Assembly: GCA_023053575.1 (NCBI GenBank)
Contig: JAKZAP010000013.1
Location: 20,493,689 to 20,557,688, forward strand
DNA from: Branchinecta lynchi
Taxonomy: Eukaryota; Arthropoda; Branchiopoda; Anostraca; Branchinectidae
Reading direction: 5' to 3'
Length of the DNA: 64,000 nucleotides
Made by a program: the position numbers and the translations under genes. Below are positions 11,160-21,895 of the stretch, piece after piece. The notes under the pieces are model-generated. The model was not told where the DNA came from. It was given only the letters and a program-made list of their open reading frames with translations, and made no database searches. Each line of letters starts with the position of its first letter. Positions within the stretch are counted from its first letter, which is position 1.

Positions 11160-12045
11160 GGGATCCCAAAACGTAAGTGGAGGGATACCTATGACATAGC
11201 AAAAGTTGTCCGTCTGTCCGTCCGTCCGTCTGTCAATCTGTGCGTGCTATAACTCTCGAAGGGAATGAGATATTTTGATGAAACTTGGTGTGAGGATTCA
11301 TTGGGTCAAGGGTAAGGTCAAGTTCGTAGATGGGCTCTGTACCCCTACATTTAAGGGTGGGGGAGGGGGTTCAAACTAAGGGACAAACAAAATATTTTTA
11401 AACAGTTAATGTCATAGTCGATTATGGTGTAAGAAGGCATGCTGAGCACGATACTGAAAATCATTTTCTCGCCGGACAAGTAGTTCGTCCGGAATCCGGC
11501 AAAAACCGGAAAGTTAGTTAAAAGTAAAAGTTTTATATGAAGTTGACTAAATGGTTGTAAGAAGACATGCTGAACGCGATGGTGAAAACCATTTTCTCTC
11601 CGAACTAGTAGTTCGTCCGAAATCCGGCAAAACCGGAAAGCTGGTTAAAAGTAAAAGTTTCATTTGAAGTTGATTAAATGTTCGATTTCGGGTTAAAAAG
11701 ACATGCTGAACAGGAGGTTGAAAACCATTTTCTCGTCGGACAACTAGTTCGCCCGGAATCCGGCCAAAACCCGAAAATTTGTTAAAAGCAAAAGTTTGAT
11801 TAGATGACAGATTAAGGGGTAAGAAGAGAGGCTGAGTCTGTGTATGACAATCATTTTTTAACCGGACATATAATTAGTCAGGAGTCCGGTTGTAACCAAA
11901 TTTTTTTTTAAAGTCAAACTTTTATTCAAAGTTGATTAGATGTTGTATTTGTTCGAACATCAACGACGCTGGATTTGTTTCTGAATTTTCTTTTTTTGCT
12001 GGACTAGTAGTTTACTCGGAATTCGGGCGAACCTCAGCGAAACCT
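11160..12045 (+). repeat. 138-bp-unit element, copy 1
   Basis: It begins with the boundary GGGATCCCAAAACGTAAGTGG, then 'GGGATACCTATGACAT', a GTCCGTCCGTCC microsatellite and 'ATAACTCTCGAAGGGAATGA'. Tandem units carrying 'ACATGCTGAAC', 'CGGACAACTAGTTCG' and 'AAGTAAAAGTTT' follow, spaced 128-138 bp near 11437, 11565 and 11701. Non-coding. 12046-12795 after it is unassigned. Confidence 0.75.
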
Positions 12046-12796
12046 GTCTCATGCCTGCCTCACGTGCCTCATCTGCCTCTGCCTCATGGTGTACACGAAA
12101 TCGGCCAGTGCACAACCCCTCGGTTAAATCATACAAGAAGAAGTTGGCTTTCTTTAGTTTAATTTTCTTGCCCGACTTTGTGTAGCCTAATGCGTAGGTC
12201 TTATGTATATCATTTTATACAGTATAATTACCATCTTTATGGTAATTAAATGCAGGTGAAAAGGATATATTTCCTTCTGTTCTTTAGTCTCCTCGTCTTT
12301 ACATGGGAATAATAATAATAATATTAGTGTACATCCGAAATATATCCCGTCTTTATCTAACTATGAGCCCCTGAAACGAATTGCCCAATTTTCGGCTATT
12401 GGAACCACGATCTGACAGCTAGACAAATAGTCCCGAACCTCCGCTCATAACAAGCAAGGCTTACAGCTAAATGTATCTATAAATAAAAATAATATTCTCT
12501 TTCTTTTCTCCTCTCTAGAAAGATATGATTTGTATTCATCGGGAAACTTGAGAACCAGTAAAGCTCGAAGGCCAAGGAAGACAGATACCCAGAAATGACA
12601 TTTTAGAGACATGAGAAAAAATGTTCCGCGCAGCGAGGCGGTAAGCTTCATTCGTTGGAGGTCAAAGAAGATGAATTAGCTATTGTGCTGATTGCCTGAT
12701 AAGGTGCAATGGTTTATTTTGTCTTGTTCTTTGTTTTTGTTTGTTTTGTAAGGTAAGGTACAATTTTTTTGACAAATATAAAGAAACCTCATGTTG

Positions 12797-12890
12797 CTTA
12801 AAGTTCAACTGAAAAGCTAGCATATTTTTGCGTAATTTAATTGAATACACTGAATAATTTGGATTCCTAAATATTCTTTGAGCCCAAGCT
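12797..12890 (+). mobile_element. T1 MITE left-end fragment
   Basis: TTAAAGTTCAACTGAAAAGC is followed by 'TTTAATTGAATACACTGAATAATTTGGATTC', matching the left 90 bp of the T1 family (2968, 42120). The right part is missing; the hammerhead-like motif and its flank follow immediately. Confidence 0.6.
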
Positions 12891-12953
12891 GACTTTGCAA
12901 CATATATTCAAACAATGTCTGCAACGGATACGTCAGCTACGATTCTTCATCAA

Positions 12954-12996
12954 CGATATTCCGGCCCTTTTTGGCTAGGGTCCCCGTCAGGGTGTC
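12954..12996 (-). ncRNA. Hammerhead-ribozyme-like motif (copy b)
   Basis: The minus strand reads CTGACGG (last core base changed), GGACCC...GGGCC stem II, GGAA and TATC. Stem I is eroded to about one pair. The flank at 12898-12953 has the conserved 'CGTAGCTGACGTATCCGTTG' and 'TTTGAATATA' segments. Probably an inactive relative of the better copies. Confidence 0.3.
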
Positions 12997-13019
12997 AATC
13001 TTCTGAGCCAACATCGGGG

Positions 13020-14079
13020 TAAAACAAGACCAAATTTTTCGATGGGATCCCAAAAATCTAATATTTGATCCAGACAATTGAGTCTTTTCTTCGCCAGATC
13101 CAGTATTCGCCCGGCTAATCATCAGAGAGAACCAAGTTCAGATATACCTCTATAAGCCATATCTATTTTGACGACACTGACTGAAACTTCCTGCTTTACT
13201 TCTGCCAAATTTCCGGTTTTGCCCGAATTCCGAGCTAACTACTTGTCCAGCAAAAAAAAAGAAAATTCAGAAACGAATCCAGCAGATCTTATCCCTGTAA
13301 AGAACATATAATCAACTTTAAATAAAACTTTGACTTAAAAAAAATTCCGGTCAAAACCGGATTCCGGACTAATTATATGTCCGGGTAAAAATTATGGTCA
13401 TACACAGACTTAGCGTCTCTTCTTACCCCTAAATCTGTCATCTTATCCACTTCAAATAAAACTTTCGCTTTTAACAAACTTTCCGGTTTTGGCCGGATTC
13501 CTGGCGAACTTGTTGTCCAGTGAGGAAATGGTTTTCACCATCGTGTTCAGCATGTTTTCTTACCCCTAAATCGAACATTTAATCAACTTCAAATGAAACT
13601 TTTACTTTTAACCAACTTTCCGTTTTTTGCCCGATTCCGGACTGTCCGGCAAGAAAATGGTTTTCACCATCATATTCAGCATGTCTCCTTACCCCTAAAT
13701 CAAACATTTAATCAACTTCAAATGACACTTCTACTTTCACGAAACTTTCCGGTTTTTGCCGGATTCCGGACGGACTACTTGTCCGACAAGAAAATGGTTT
13801 TCACCATCGTACTCAGCATGTCTTCTTACCCCATAATCGACTATCACATTAGCTGTTTAAAAATATTTTGTTTGTCCCTTAATCTGAAACCCCTCCCCCA
13901 CCCTCAAATAAAGGGCTACATAGCCCATCTTCGACCTTGACCTGTACTTTGACCCAAAGGATCCTCCCACCAAGTTTCATCAAAATATCTCATTGCCTTC
14001 GAGAGTTATCGTGCTTACAGACGGACATTTTTGCGATGTCATAGGTATCCCTCCACTTACGTTTTGGGATCCCAAAAAC
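13020..14079 (-). repeat. 138-bp-unit element, copy 2
   Basis: It is bounded by 'AAAACAAGACCAAA...GATGGGATCCCAAAAATC' at the left and 'ACTTACGTTTTGGGATCCCAAAA' at the right. Inside are the GATCCAGACAATTG segment, then four or more tandem units with 'TTTTCACCATCGT.TTCAGCATGT' spaced about 130-138 bp, then the 'CTTCGAGAGTTATCGTGC' and short TCCG-type region. The 2.33-kb tandem duplication begins inside this copy near 13664. Confidence 0.8.
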
Positions 14080-14114
14080 CTGTCATGTATTTGTACATTG
14101 ACCCAGAAGAACGA

Positions 14115-14158
14115 CAGCCTGACGAGGACCCTTGCCAAGAAGGGCCGGAATATCGCTG
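14115..14158 (+). ncRNA. Hammerhead-ribozyme-like motif (copy c)
   Basis: The order is CAGC (14115-14118), CTGACGA (14119-14125), GG-A-CCC pairing with GGGCC around a 10-nt loop, GGAA, TATC (14151-14154) and GCTG (14155-14158). GCTG pairs perfectly with CAGC to form stem I. U-C before GCTG is the predicted cleavage position, and stem III would be only A-U/U-A. This is the layout reported for minimal hammerheads of Penelope-like elements, with GGAA in place of GAAA as the only core deviation. Confidence 0.5.
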
Positions 14159-14169
14159 ATGAAGAGTCG

Positions 14170-14616
14170 TAGCCGACGTATCCCTTGTATACATTGTTTG
14201 AATATAATTTGGATTCCGCTAAGATTTTTTTTTTTTATTTCCACTATCTGCTCTAGATTTTGACGTTCAGGATTTCTGCGGCCGCCCCACAACGTAAATT
14301 CTACTATGACGCGGGAAACTTTCATCTCAACACAAACGCGACTTTTCAGTGGGCAGTGGTGTGGTTGGTGAAGAATGCTTAGTGCCTGAACCAAAAAAAA
14401 AATCATAAATATTTCTGGTAAGGCATACAACACAGATACAAGCGCATAGAGAGAAGTATACAAATCACACGGAAATTCCACTATTTGAAAATCGGTGATT
14501 CGTGAATAGCGGAACAACAAAATAATGCATTTTCAGCGGATCTTCAAGCTAATTTTACTGAATAAGTGATGGGTAACTAGATTGTCCTATCCCAGCCTTT
14601 TTCAGTTAAACTTTAA
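14170..14616 (+). mobile_element. T1 MITE, right part (in duplication unit 1)
   Basis: It contains the conserved T1 interior ('CACTATCTGCTCTAGA', 'CGCGACTTTTCAGTGGGC', 'GGAAATTCCACTATTTG', 'GTGATGGGTAACTAGATTGTC') and the right inverted repeat TTTTCAGTTAAACT plus TTAA at 14613-14616. The left TIR is replaced by the hammerhead-like flank. Duplicated at 16508-16954. Confidence 0.65.
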
Positions 14617-14967
14617 AGGCGTCAGACATGCCAGTGGAATAAAAAACAAAGCTTCACTAATTCTGATTTGTTTGTAAAAATTATTAATAAAATCGAAAAT
14701 GCCATTCAAGTAGGCGACAACCTGATTGAATAAGACCATAAGGAACTTTTCACAGTGGATAGAGACACGGGTTCGTTAGGACAGCTAAGCCAATCGATCG
14801 GGGAGTTCTGACCGAGGTATGACCTTTTTCGTTAAATATACAGTATTATTTTAGAAGATACGTGAGACTATAAAGCAGTTTCGTGTTCAGTACTAGTGCT
14901 CATTCAGGTCAGGATTTGCTGCGACTGGGTAGGACGTATGGGGAGAAGAGGAAGGGACGTCATACTA

Positions 14968-15354
14968 TGAACAAATAGTCAGATAGAACCTCTGTCTTTC
15001 GTACCATGCAGCGACTATGAATACTCCGATAAAACTGAGCAGACCTAGAGGTATTTACTGTAGCTTTTTACCCGTCTATCCTACGTTGCTCATCGCAGAG
15101 AAAGAAAATGCAGGAGACGTACTCCGCGCGCTGACCCACTCTTGAGCTCGTCCAAAGAACCAATCAGCTTTGTCTCCTACTTTTCCCCAAGGTGGTTATA
15201 GTTCTAACTGTAGAGGTAAAGGAACGTGATGGGGCGCGAAGCTTTTAACCTCCGCTCGTCCGCAGCGGAAAAGGCATGGGGAAGTACTCGAATCCGCATA
15301 GTCATAGTACAGAGATAGGGAGACGGAGGTTCTATCTGATTGTTTGTTCTTGGA
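14968..15354. mobile_element. CAAGAACAAAT-TIR MITE (duplication unit 1)
   Basis: The left end is 'CAAATAGTCAGATAGAACCTCTGTCTT' followed by 'CATGCAGCGACT'. The right end is 'GAGACGGAGGTTCTATCTGATTGTTTGTTCTTG', so the termini are inverted repeats of about 30 bp. It is the same family as 27414-28022 but shorter (about 385 bp). Second copy at 17306-17692. The following 15355-15910 has open frames in two phases without recognisable homology. Confidence 0.65.
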
Positions 15355-15996
15355 CCTACGTACCAATCCCCAAAGGATTGACGGAGGTTTTGCGAGTTCC
15401 ATTGTTTCTCGCGGGGCCGTCACCCCGTATTCTTGTGAGTCAAAGCATTGGCTCAATTGCAATTGACTGCAAAAATACTGGGCGGACAAAACCGGTGAAT
15501 AACCAAATACATTTTTCTATTTTGCATGGGGTTCCTATATATCAGTCGACTTGTCTAAGATTTGGTCCCCTTTTTGGTAATTATGAAAATAATATTAATA
15601 AACCTCGAACTGCAAAGATCGATGCAACATTTCATCCCAGGGATACCTGGACAGCTTGTTCGATGAACCAGATACAAGTAGTACCAAGGACGCAAGTTTC
15701 TATGACTTTTTTGTCCATCCTAATGGTTCTTCACTGGCTTCTGCATTTGCCGTGGTTGGCTCTTTTCGAGGCGGGTCCAAGTTACGGTTTTCGAGGATCT
15801 CATTGGTCAATCATTTCGTTTTTTTATGGGTGTGTCATCATAGCCAGATGGCCAAGTGAGGCTAAGAAAAGTGGGACGGACTTGTAGCCTAATCCTTTAA
15901 ATAACAAAAAAAACAAGAGGTGTAAGCTCATATGGAACTTGCAAGGCTTAGTAAAAGGATGAAAGTAGGAATTTGCATATTTGTGGGTTTGTTGTG

Positions 15997-18338
15997 ACCA
16001 TCGTATTCAGCATGTCTCCTTACCCCTAAATCAAACATTTAATCAACTTCAAATGACACTTCTACTTTCACGAAACTTTCCGGTTTTTGCCGGATTCCAG
16101 ACGGACTACTTGTCCGACAAGAAAATGGTTTTCACCATCGTACTCAGCATGTCTTCTTACCCCATAATCGACTATCACATTAGCTGTTTAAAAATATTTT
16201 GTTTGTCCCTTAATTTGAAGCCCCTCCCCCACCCTCAAATATAGGGCTACATAGCCCATCTTCGACCTTGACCTGTACTTTGACCCAAAGGATCCTCCCA
16301 CCAAGTATCATCAAAATACCCCATTGCCTTCGAGAGTTATCGTGCTTACAGACGGACAGACGGACATTTTTGCGATGTCATAGGTATCCCTCCACTTACG
16401 TTTTGGGATCCCAAAAACCTTTCATGTATTTGTACATTGACCCAGAAGAACGACAGCCTGACGAGGACCCTTGCCAAGAAGGGCCGGAATATCGCTGATG
16501 AAGAATCGTAGCCGACGTATCCTTTGTATACATTGTTTGAATATAATTTGGATTCCGCTAAGATTTTTTTTTTTAATTTCCACTATCTGCTCTAGATATG
16601 ACGTTCAGAATTTCTGCGGCCGCCCCACAACGTAAATTCTACTATGACGCGGGAAACTTTCATCTCAACACAAACGCGACTTTTCAGTGGGCAGTGGTGT
16701 GGTTGGTGAAGAATGCTTAGTGCCTGAACCAAAACAAAAATCATAAATATTTCTGGTAAGCCATACAACACAGATACAAGCACATAGAGAGAAGTATACA
16801 AATCACACGGAAATTCCACTATTTGAAAATCGGTGATTCGTGAATAGCGGAACAACAAAGTAATGCATTTTCAGCGGATATTCAAGCTAATTTTACTGAA
16901 TAAGTGATGGGTAACTAGATTGTCCTATCCCAGCCTTTTTCAGTTAAACTTTAAAGGCGTCAGACATGCCAGTGGAATAAAAAACAAAGCTTCACTAATT
17001 CTGATTTGTTTGTAAAAATTATTAATAAAATCGAAAATGCCATTCAAGTAGGCGACAGCCTGATTGAATAAGACCATAAGGAACTTTTCACAGTGGATAG
17101 AGACACGGGTTCGTTAGGACAGCTAAGCCAATCGATCGGGAAGTTCTGACCGAGGTATGACCTTTTTCGTTAAATATACAGTATTATTTTAGGAGATACG
17201 TGAGACTATAAAGCAGTTTCGTGTACAGTACTAGTGCTCATTCAGGTCAGGATTTGCTGCGACTGGGTAGGACGTATGGGGAGAAGAGGAAGGGACGTCA
17301 TACTATGAACAAATAGTCAGATAGAACCTCTGTCTTTCGTACCATGCAGCGACTATGAATACTCCGATAAAACTGAGCAGACCTAGAGGTATTTACTGTA
17401 GCTTTTTACCCGTCTATCCTACGTTGCTCATCGCAGAGAAAGAAAATGCAGGAGACGTACTCCGCGCGCTGACCCACTCTTGAGCTCGTCCAAAGAACCA
17501 ATCAGCTTTGTCTCCTACTTTTCCCCAAGGTGGTTATAGTTCTAACTGTAGAGGTAAAGGAACGTGATGTGGCGCTAAGCTACTAACCTACGCTCGTCCG
17601 CAGCGGAAAAGGCATGGGGAAGTACTCGAATCCGCATAGTCATAGTACAGAGATAGGGAGACGGAGGTTCTATCTGATTGTTTGTTCTTGGACCTACGTA
17701 CCAATCCCCAAAGGATTGACGGAGGTTTTGCGAGTTCCATTGTTTCTCGCGGGGCCGTCACCCCGTATTCTTGTGAGTCAAAGCATTGGCTCAATTGCAA
17801 TTGACTGCAAAAATACTGGGCGGACAAAACCGGTGAATACCCAAATACATTTTTCTATTTTGCATGGGGTTCCTATATATCAGTCGACTTGTCTAAGATT
17901 TGGTCCCCTTTTTGGTAATTATGAAAATAATATTAATAAACCTCGAACTGCAAAGATCGATGCAACATTTCATCCTAGGGATACCTGGACAGCTTGTTCG
18001 ATGAACCAGATACAAGTAGTACCAAGGACGCAAGTTTCTATGACATTTTTGTCCATCCTAATGGTTCTTCACTGACTTCTGCATTTGCCGTGGTTGGCTC
18101 TTTTCGAGGCGGGTCCAAGTTACGGTTTTCGAGGATCTCATTGGTCAATCATATCGTTTTTTTATGGGTGTGTCATCATAGCCAGATGGCCAAGTGAGGC
18201 TAAGAAAAGTGGGACGGACTTGTAGCCTAATCCTTTAAATAAAAAAAAAACAAGAGGTGTAAGCTCATATGGAACTTGCAAGGCTTAGTAAAAGGATGAA
18301 AGTAGGAATTTGCATATTTGTGGGTTTGTTGTGACCAT
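15997..18338 (+). repeat. 2.33-kb tandem duplication, unit 2
   Basis: Second copy of 13664-15996, head to tail. It carries the same series: partial 138-bp element (to 16417), hammerhead-like motif (16454), T1 remnant (to 16954), CAAGAACAAA MITE (17306-17692) and the head motif 'AAGAGGTGTAAGCTCATATGG' near 18252. The largest local cluster of differences is near 17570-17595. Confidence 0.85.
16454..16497 (+). ncRNA. Hammerhead-ribozyme-like motif (copy d)
   Basis: Identical to copy c across the whole motif; it was copied by the tandem duplication. The stem I, core and TATC triplet are all retained. Confidence 0.5.
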
Positions 18339-18677
18339 TTGTAAGCAGAACCCTTGCGATAAAAATGACGATGGACCCTTGGAAATCACGAGAATGTATC
18401 GTTTGGTAAAAAAAAAATACTTTTTGCACTTGAATGTTATGATGTGCACTTTAAGTGCGCTAGAAATTCATCTGTGATCAAAACCCTTGAGGCAAAAATT
18501 ATCCTGGGCCCTTTAAGATTATGAATACATGTGGTTTGATCAAAAGGATTTTATTTTACTTTTCGGTTAAGATTTACACTTTGACACTTTAAGGGTGCTA
18601 GAAAGTAATTTCTAAGCAAAACCCCTGAAGCAAAAATGATAATGGGCTTATGGGGATCATGCAAATCTAGATTTTGC
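18250..18677 (+). repeat. Repeat with CTCATATGG head, ACCCTTGAGGCAAAAAT modules
   Basis: It starts with the head 'AGCTCATATGGAACTTGCAAGGCTTAGTAAAAGG'. It then has three diverged modules of the form 'AAGCAAAACCC.TGA.GCAAAAATGAT..TGG', about 130 bp apart (18340, 18480, 18610). The same sequence runs in reverse at 37900-38664. Non-coding. Confidence 0.65.
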
Positions 18678-19216
18678 TTAAAGGACACCTGAATGAAGAG
18701 TACCAAGTATCATCCCTATAAGTAAGTAAAGTAAGTAATTTATTTATAACCCGCCGTTTTCAGAAAGCGGAGTAAATGAAGAAAGTAAATAAAACACATA
18801 AACATACTATCTGTATGACTTCCGTTAACATTGACCGCAGAAAACCCAATCCAAATAGGAAATAGTGTTTCCAAGCTATGATTTTTGCTCCATTTTGCAT
18901 CTGTCCTTATTTCAGTACTGAACAATTTTAGAACTGAACACATGTCTCCAATCAACCCTTCTTCTAAAATAATTTGAAACTAGTTCAGCCCAAACGTATA
19001 TCTAGAAGAAATTCCATTACGATCCGGCCAGCGCTGTAAAAGATTTGAATGAATTGCGCCTTTTTTCTTGGAGTCTGCATGTGCAAACCTCCAGAAACAA
19101 ACATCCCTATTTTGAAAACGTCACGCTCAGGAGAAGAATGCTCTCCGTGGCCATGTCTGTAAGTGCATTCTCCATGGTGTGTTCAAGTATGGTTTCATTG
19201 TTCAGGTGTCCTTTAA
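18678..19216 (+). mobile_element. TTAA-flanked MITE (family T2), copy 1
   Basis: TTAA-AGGACACCTGAA is at the left and TTCAGGTGTCCT-TTAA at the right. It is homologous to 41379-41823 along its whole length. It is longer only because of a 91-bp insertion at 18720-18810. Inside is a short frame resembling M-N-N-E-T-I on the minus strand that ends early, so there is no evidence for a working transposase. Confidence 0.8.
18720..18810 (-). mobile_element. LINE 3'-tail insertion inside T2 MITE
   Basis: The T2 copy at 41.4 kb reads CCCTATCTGTATG uninterrupted. Here 91 bp is inserted between CCCTAT and CTGTATG, with CTAT repeated on both sides as a target-site duplication. Read on the minus strand the insert ends in TTATAAATAAATTACTTACTTTACTTA, a LINE microsatellite tail. 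Confidence 0.8.
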
Positions 19217-19329
19217 AAATATTTTTTGTACTTTGCGATAAAGATGAGTACTTTAAGGGATGGTCAGATCTGGGAAGTAACAAATTCTAAGCCAATCTTG
19301 TCAGGGCTTACGCTTGTTCTTCCCGTCGC

Positions 19330-20145
19330 TACACTCTAAGGGTGTCACAAAATTTGCGCCCCCCCCCCCCTCGGACTCCCCCACATTGATCGGATCCTGT
19401 ACTCACTTGAAATGGGGCATCTGAGACATGAGTTCTTTCCGAATGTCAAGATTCATTAATATCCGATCACCGGTTCAAAAGTCGGACATTCCTCAAGATT
19501 CCGGATTCCCCCCTCCAATTCACCCATATGGTCAAATCGGAGAAACGACTGTTCTTAAGTTAAAACTTGTCGAGTCCCTGATATGCCTGTCAATTTTCAT
19601 CGAACTAGCCCACGGGTAAGCATCTTAACTCCGGATCGCCGGAATTCCAGAACCCTCCCTCCAACTCCCCCCACAGTGCTCGGATCCGGTCAGGTCTTGT
19701 GAACACGTATCTCGGGCTTGTGCTTGTTCTTCCCACCAAGTTTCATCCCGATCCGCCCACTCTGAACATGTCACACGATTTCCGGTCCCCCCCCCCCCCG
19801 TTCAGCTCCCTCCAAAGCCATCGGATCCCTTTCGGACTTGACGTGTGACATCTGAGACACGAGGTATTTTGAAATATCAAGTTTCATTAAGATCCGATTC
19901 CCTGTTCAAAAGTTAGACATACGTCAACATTACGGATTCCCCCTCCCTCGACTTCCCCCACGGTGGTAGGATCAGGGAAGCGACTATTTCCAAGTTAGTT
20001 TATGGTCGGTTCCCTAATATGCCTGCCAAGTTTCATGGTCCTAGCAAATCTGGAAGTACCCTAACTCGCGATAACCGGACTGACCAACAGACCGACGGAA
20101 AAGTGATCGGTATATGGCAGTTTGCTGGAAGGCAAGTGCCATAAA
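19330..20145 (+). repeat. Poly-C/AAGTTTCAT modular repeat with terminal hairpin
   Basis: C-runs (19361-19370, 19787-19799) and modules 'AAGTTTCAT.{2,6}GATCCG', 'CCGGATTCCCCC' and 'CCTAATATGCCTGCCAAGTTTCATGG' precede 'GACCGACGGAAAAGTGATCGGTATATGGCA...CAAGTGCCATA'. That terminus matches those at 34233 and (reversed) 36067. Confidence 0.75.
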
Positions 20146-20560
20146 ACAAAAAAAAAGAGTCAAGTGTTTTGGAATATTGGAATAGAGACTGTCCCTACTG
20201 CGACTTGTGCCTTCCGTCACCCTGGTAATAGGCTAGATCGGCAGAGAAGGTAAATATAATCCTGTAATTAGCTACATTTTATTAGACCTATATTTAATAT
20301 TTAATAATCTGTTACATCTCTTAGGCGCCTACTTAAAAGAAAAATCATTTGGAGACAAATTTTGATACTAGAAAGCTTACTAAATCAAAGATACGAATTT
20401 TGAAACCGAAAACAAGTCATCAGAAGCATCCTATTGACGGGTTTAGTTTCTTGTTGATCGTCTCCGTACCGACTTTATCGTCTGACATGGAGTTCCAAGG
20501 GACGCCCATTTTTTCCAAAATGACCAATAAACTGCCCAGAACGTCTACTTTTCAACTTAC

Positions 20561-20743
20561 GCTTGGCATACAGTACTTTCCCAAGGACATGAAACAGGAA
20601 GAGTGTAGCGTCGCGGCCACCAACAGGTGCCAGACATACTTGTTGGCCGGATTCCGGCGGATCCGGATTCTTCTTGGGGGACTTTCTCTTCGACTTTCCG
20701 GAGGGTCGCTTGGACTTGAAAATGGTGTCGATGCCACTACATC
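20561..20743 (-). CDS. Rad17: Rad17 exon (basic linker and LGK block)
   Basis: This is a 183-bp minus-strand exon. The acceptor TTTTCTAG ends at 20744 and the donor GTAAGT is at 20560-20555. Two bases complete a Gly codon split with the upstream exon, 60 codons follow, then one base. The first half is very basic (KSKRPSGKSKRKSPKKN), matching the basic linker of Rad17 proteins. The second half, V-G-G-R-D-A-T-LFLFHVLGKVLYAK, matches the conserved GG.D.SLFLF..LGK.LY.KR block that follows the AAA+ lid. The codons favour C/G at the third position, unlike the flanking repeats. A competing frame gives a hydrophobic LLVAATLHSSCFM stretch but does not fit the splice phases. The upstream intron is 19.4 kb. 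Confidence 0.85.
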
Positions 20744-20759
20744 CTAGAAAAGAAAAGAT

Positions 20760-21895
20760 AATGAGATCCAAACAAACAGAAGTAAGCCGTTTTTTACGAG
20801 CATATTTGCGCGTTGCTGGGATCCAACTTCAGCGAAAGAAAAATGATTTCGACCCTTTTCTGCAAGCTATGGCATGGGACGAGGAGACTAAAGAACAGCT
20901 AAAACCCCAATATTTCCTGTATTTCTAACAAGCTATTCTCACTTTTTATTTTTTCCGAAATTAAAATAAAATTCATGTAAAATCTCAATAAATAGAACTC
21001 CTGGCTTGTTTCCTTACCATTCCTTACAAAAAGCATCCTAGTTTGAAGTCTATATGCTTGAAAAGGTAGTTAATCTTATTGTTTAGACACTATTTTGCTT
21101 CTTAATTTGAATTTCCCGCCAGAATCGAGCCACAAAATCGACAATCACCTCGCCAGTTGTTTGACGGATTTGAGCCACAAAGCGAGCCACGAAAATCCTG
21201 TTGGTCGTGGTAACACATTTCTGGGCCGCAGGAAAGACCGCGGAAACACTCTTTTCGAGCCACAGTCGACCCATAAACTGTTTGTGGGAGCACGGAATAA
21301 CGCCTTTAATATTTCCGTGAGGAAAGGAAGGGGAAAGGCGGTCGTGAAAAGCTGTTATGCGGTTCAGTAATTGTTCGTACGGTCAAAAGTTTGAAAAACA
21401 TCTTCCCGCAACGAAGGAAGGAAGGAATTTTATTTTATTTCCGCAACGAAATTGATGATTATGCCGAAAATTTTGTCGGGGATTGTAAGCCGCGGCTGGC
21501 AGGCATTATCGTCCTTCGCGCCATAAAAAATCTCTTCTGGGAAACTGGTAGAGGAATTACGTGTAATCACATGGCGGATATAGGTTTCTTTTTTGGAGAG
21601 TTCTAGTTTGTTCTATTGTAGTTTTTGTTCTTCTTTTTCTTCTTAAATTACGTATCTTGTGATACCTCTGGTTTAAACTTGTTGTCCAAAACCGAGTCTG
21701 TAATATACTTTTAGCGTGTACCTGAGCTGTTACTTTTATTTTTATTCTTCATCTTCCACTTTCTTTACTGTGTCAAGTTTAGTGAATGAATGAATGAATT
21801 TATTACGTGCAGCCTAGTAAGAAGGCATTTAGTACATACAGAAATAAGTATATAGTACATTCAAATTAATCAATGGAAGTTATGACAATTTTGAA
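20760..21895. other. Unassigned intronic stretch
   Basis: No exon with convincing splice sites is seen. Both strands have frames of 60-90 codons around 21083-21606 with no recognised homology. The GAATGAATGAATGAATTTATTA sequence at 21783-21803 is a minus-orientation LINE microsatellite tail. Confidence 0.45.

Larger units (their letters stand above)
13664..15996 (+). repeat. 2.33-kb tandem duplication, unit 1
   Basis: The unit reads from 'CACCATCATATTCAGCATG' in a 138-bp element through a hammerhead-like motif, a T1 MITE remnant, a CAAGAACAAA-TIR MITE and a head motif, to 'GTGGGTTTGTTGTGACCA'. It is repeated immediately by 15997-18338 at an offset of 2331-2338 bp. The copies differ only by scattered substitutions and small indels, for example 8 extra bases (CAGACGGA-type) near 16350. 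ACCAT is shared at the breakpoints, pointing to unequal or microhomology-mediated duplication. Confidence 0.85.

Noticed and set aside
15276..15887. 203-codon frame duplicated at 17614
   Set aside because: It runs through a MITE end and is kept in both units only because the whole 2.33 kb was duplicated; no domain is recognised and another frame is equally open.
20552..20737. Transmembrane-like peptide (LLVAATLHSSCFM) in another frame of the Rad17 exon
   Set aside because: It looked like a transporter segment at first, but the splice phases on both sides and the GG.D..LFLF..LGK.LY motif select the other frame.
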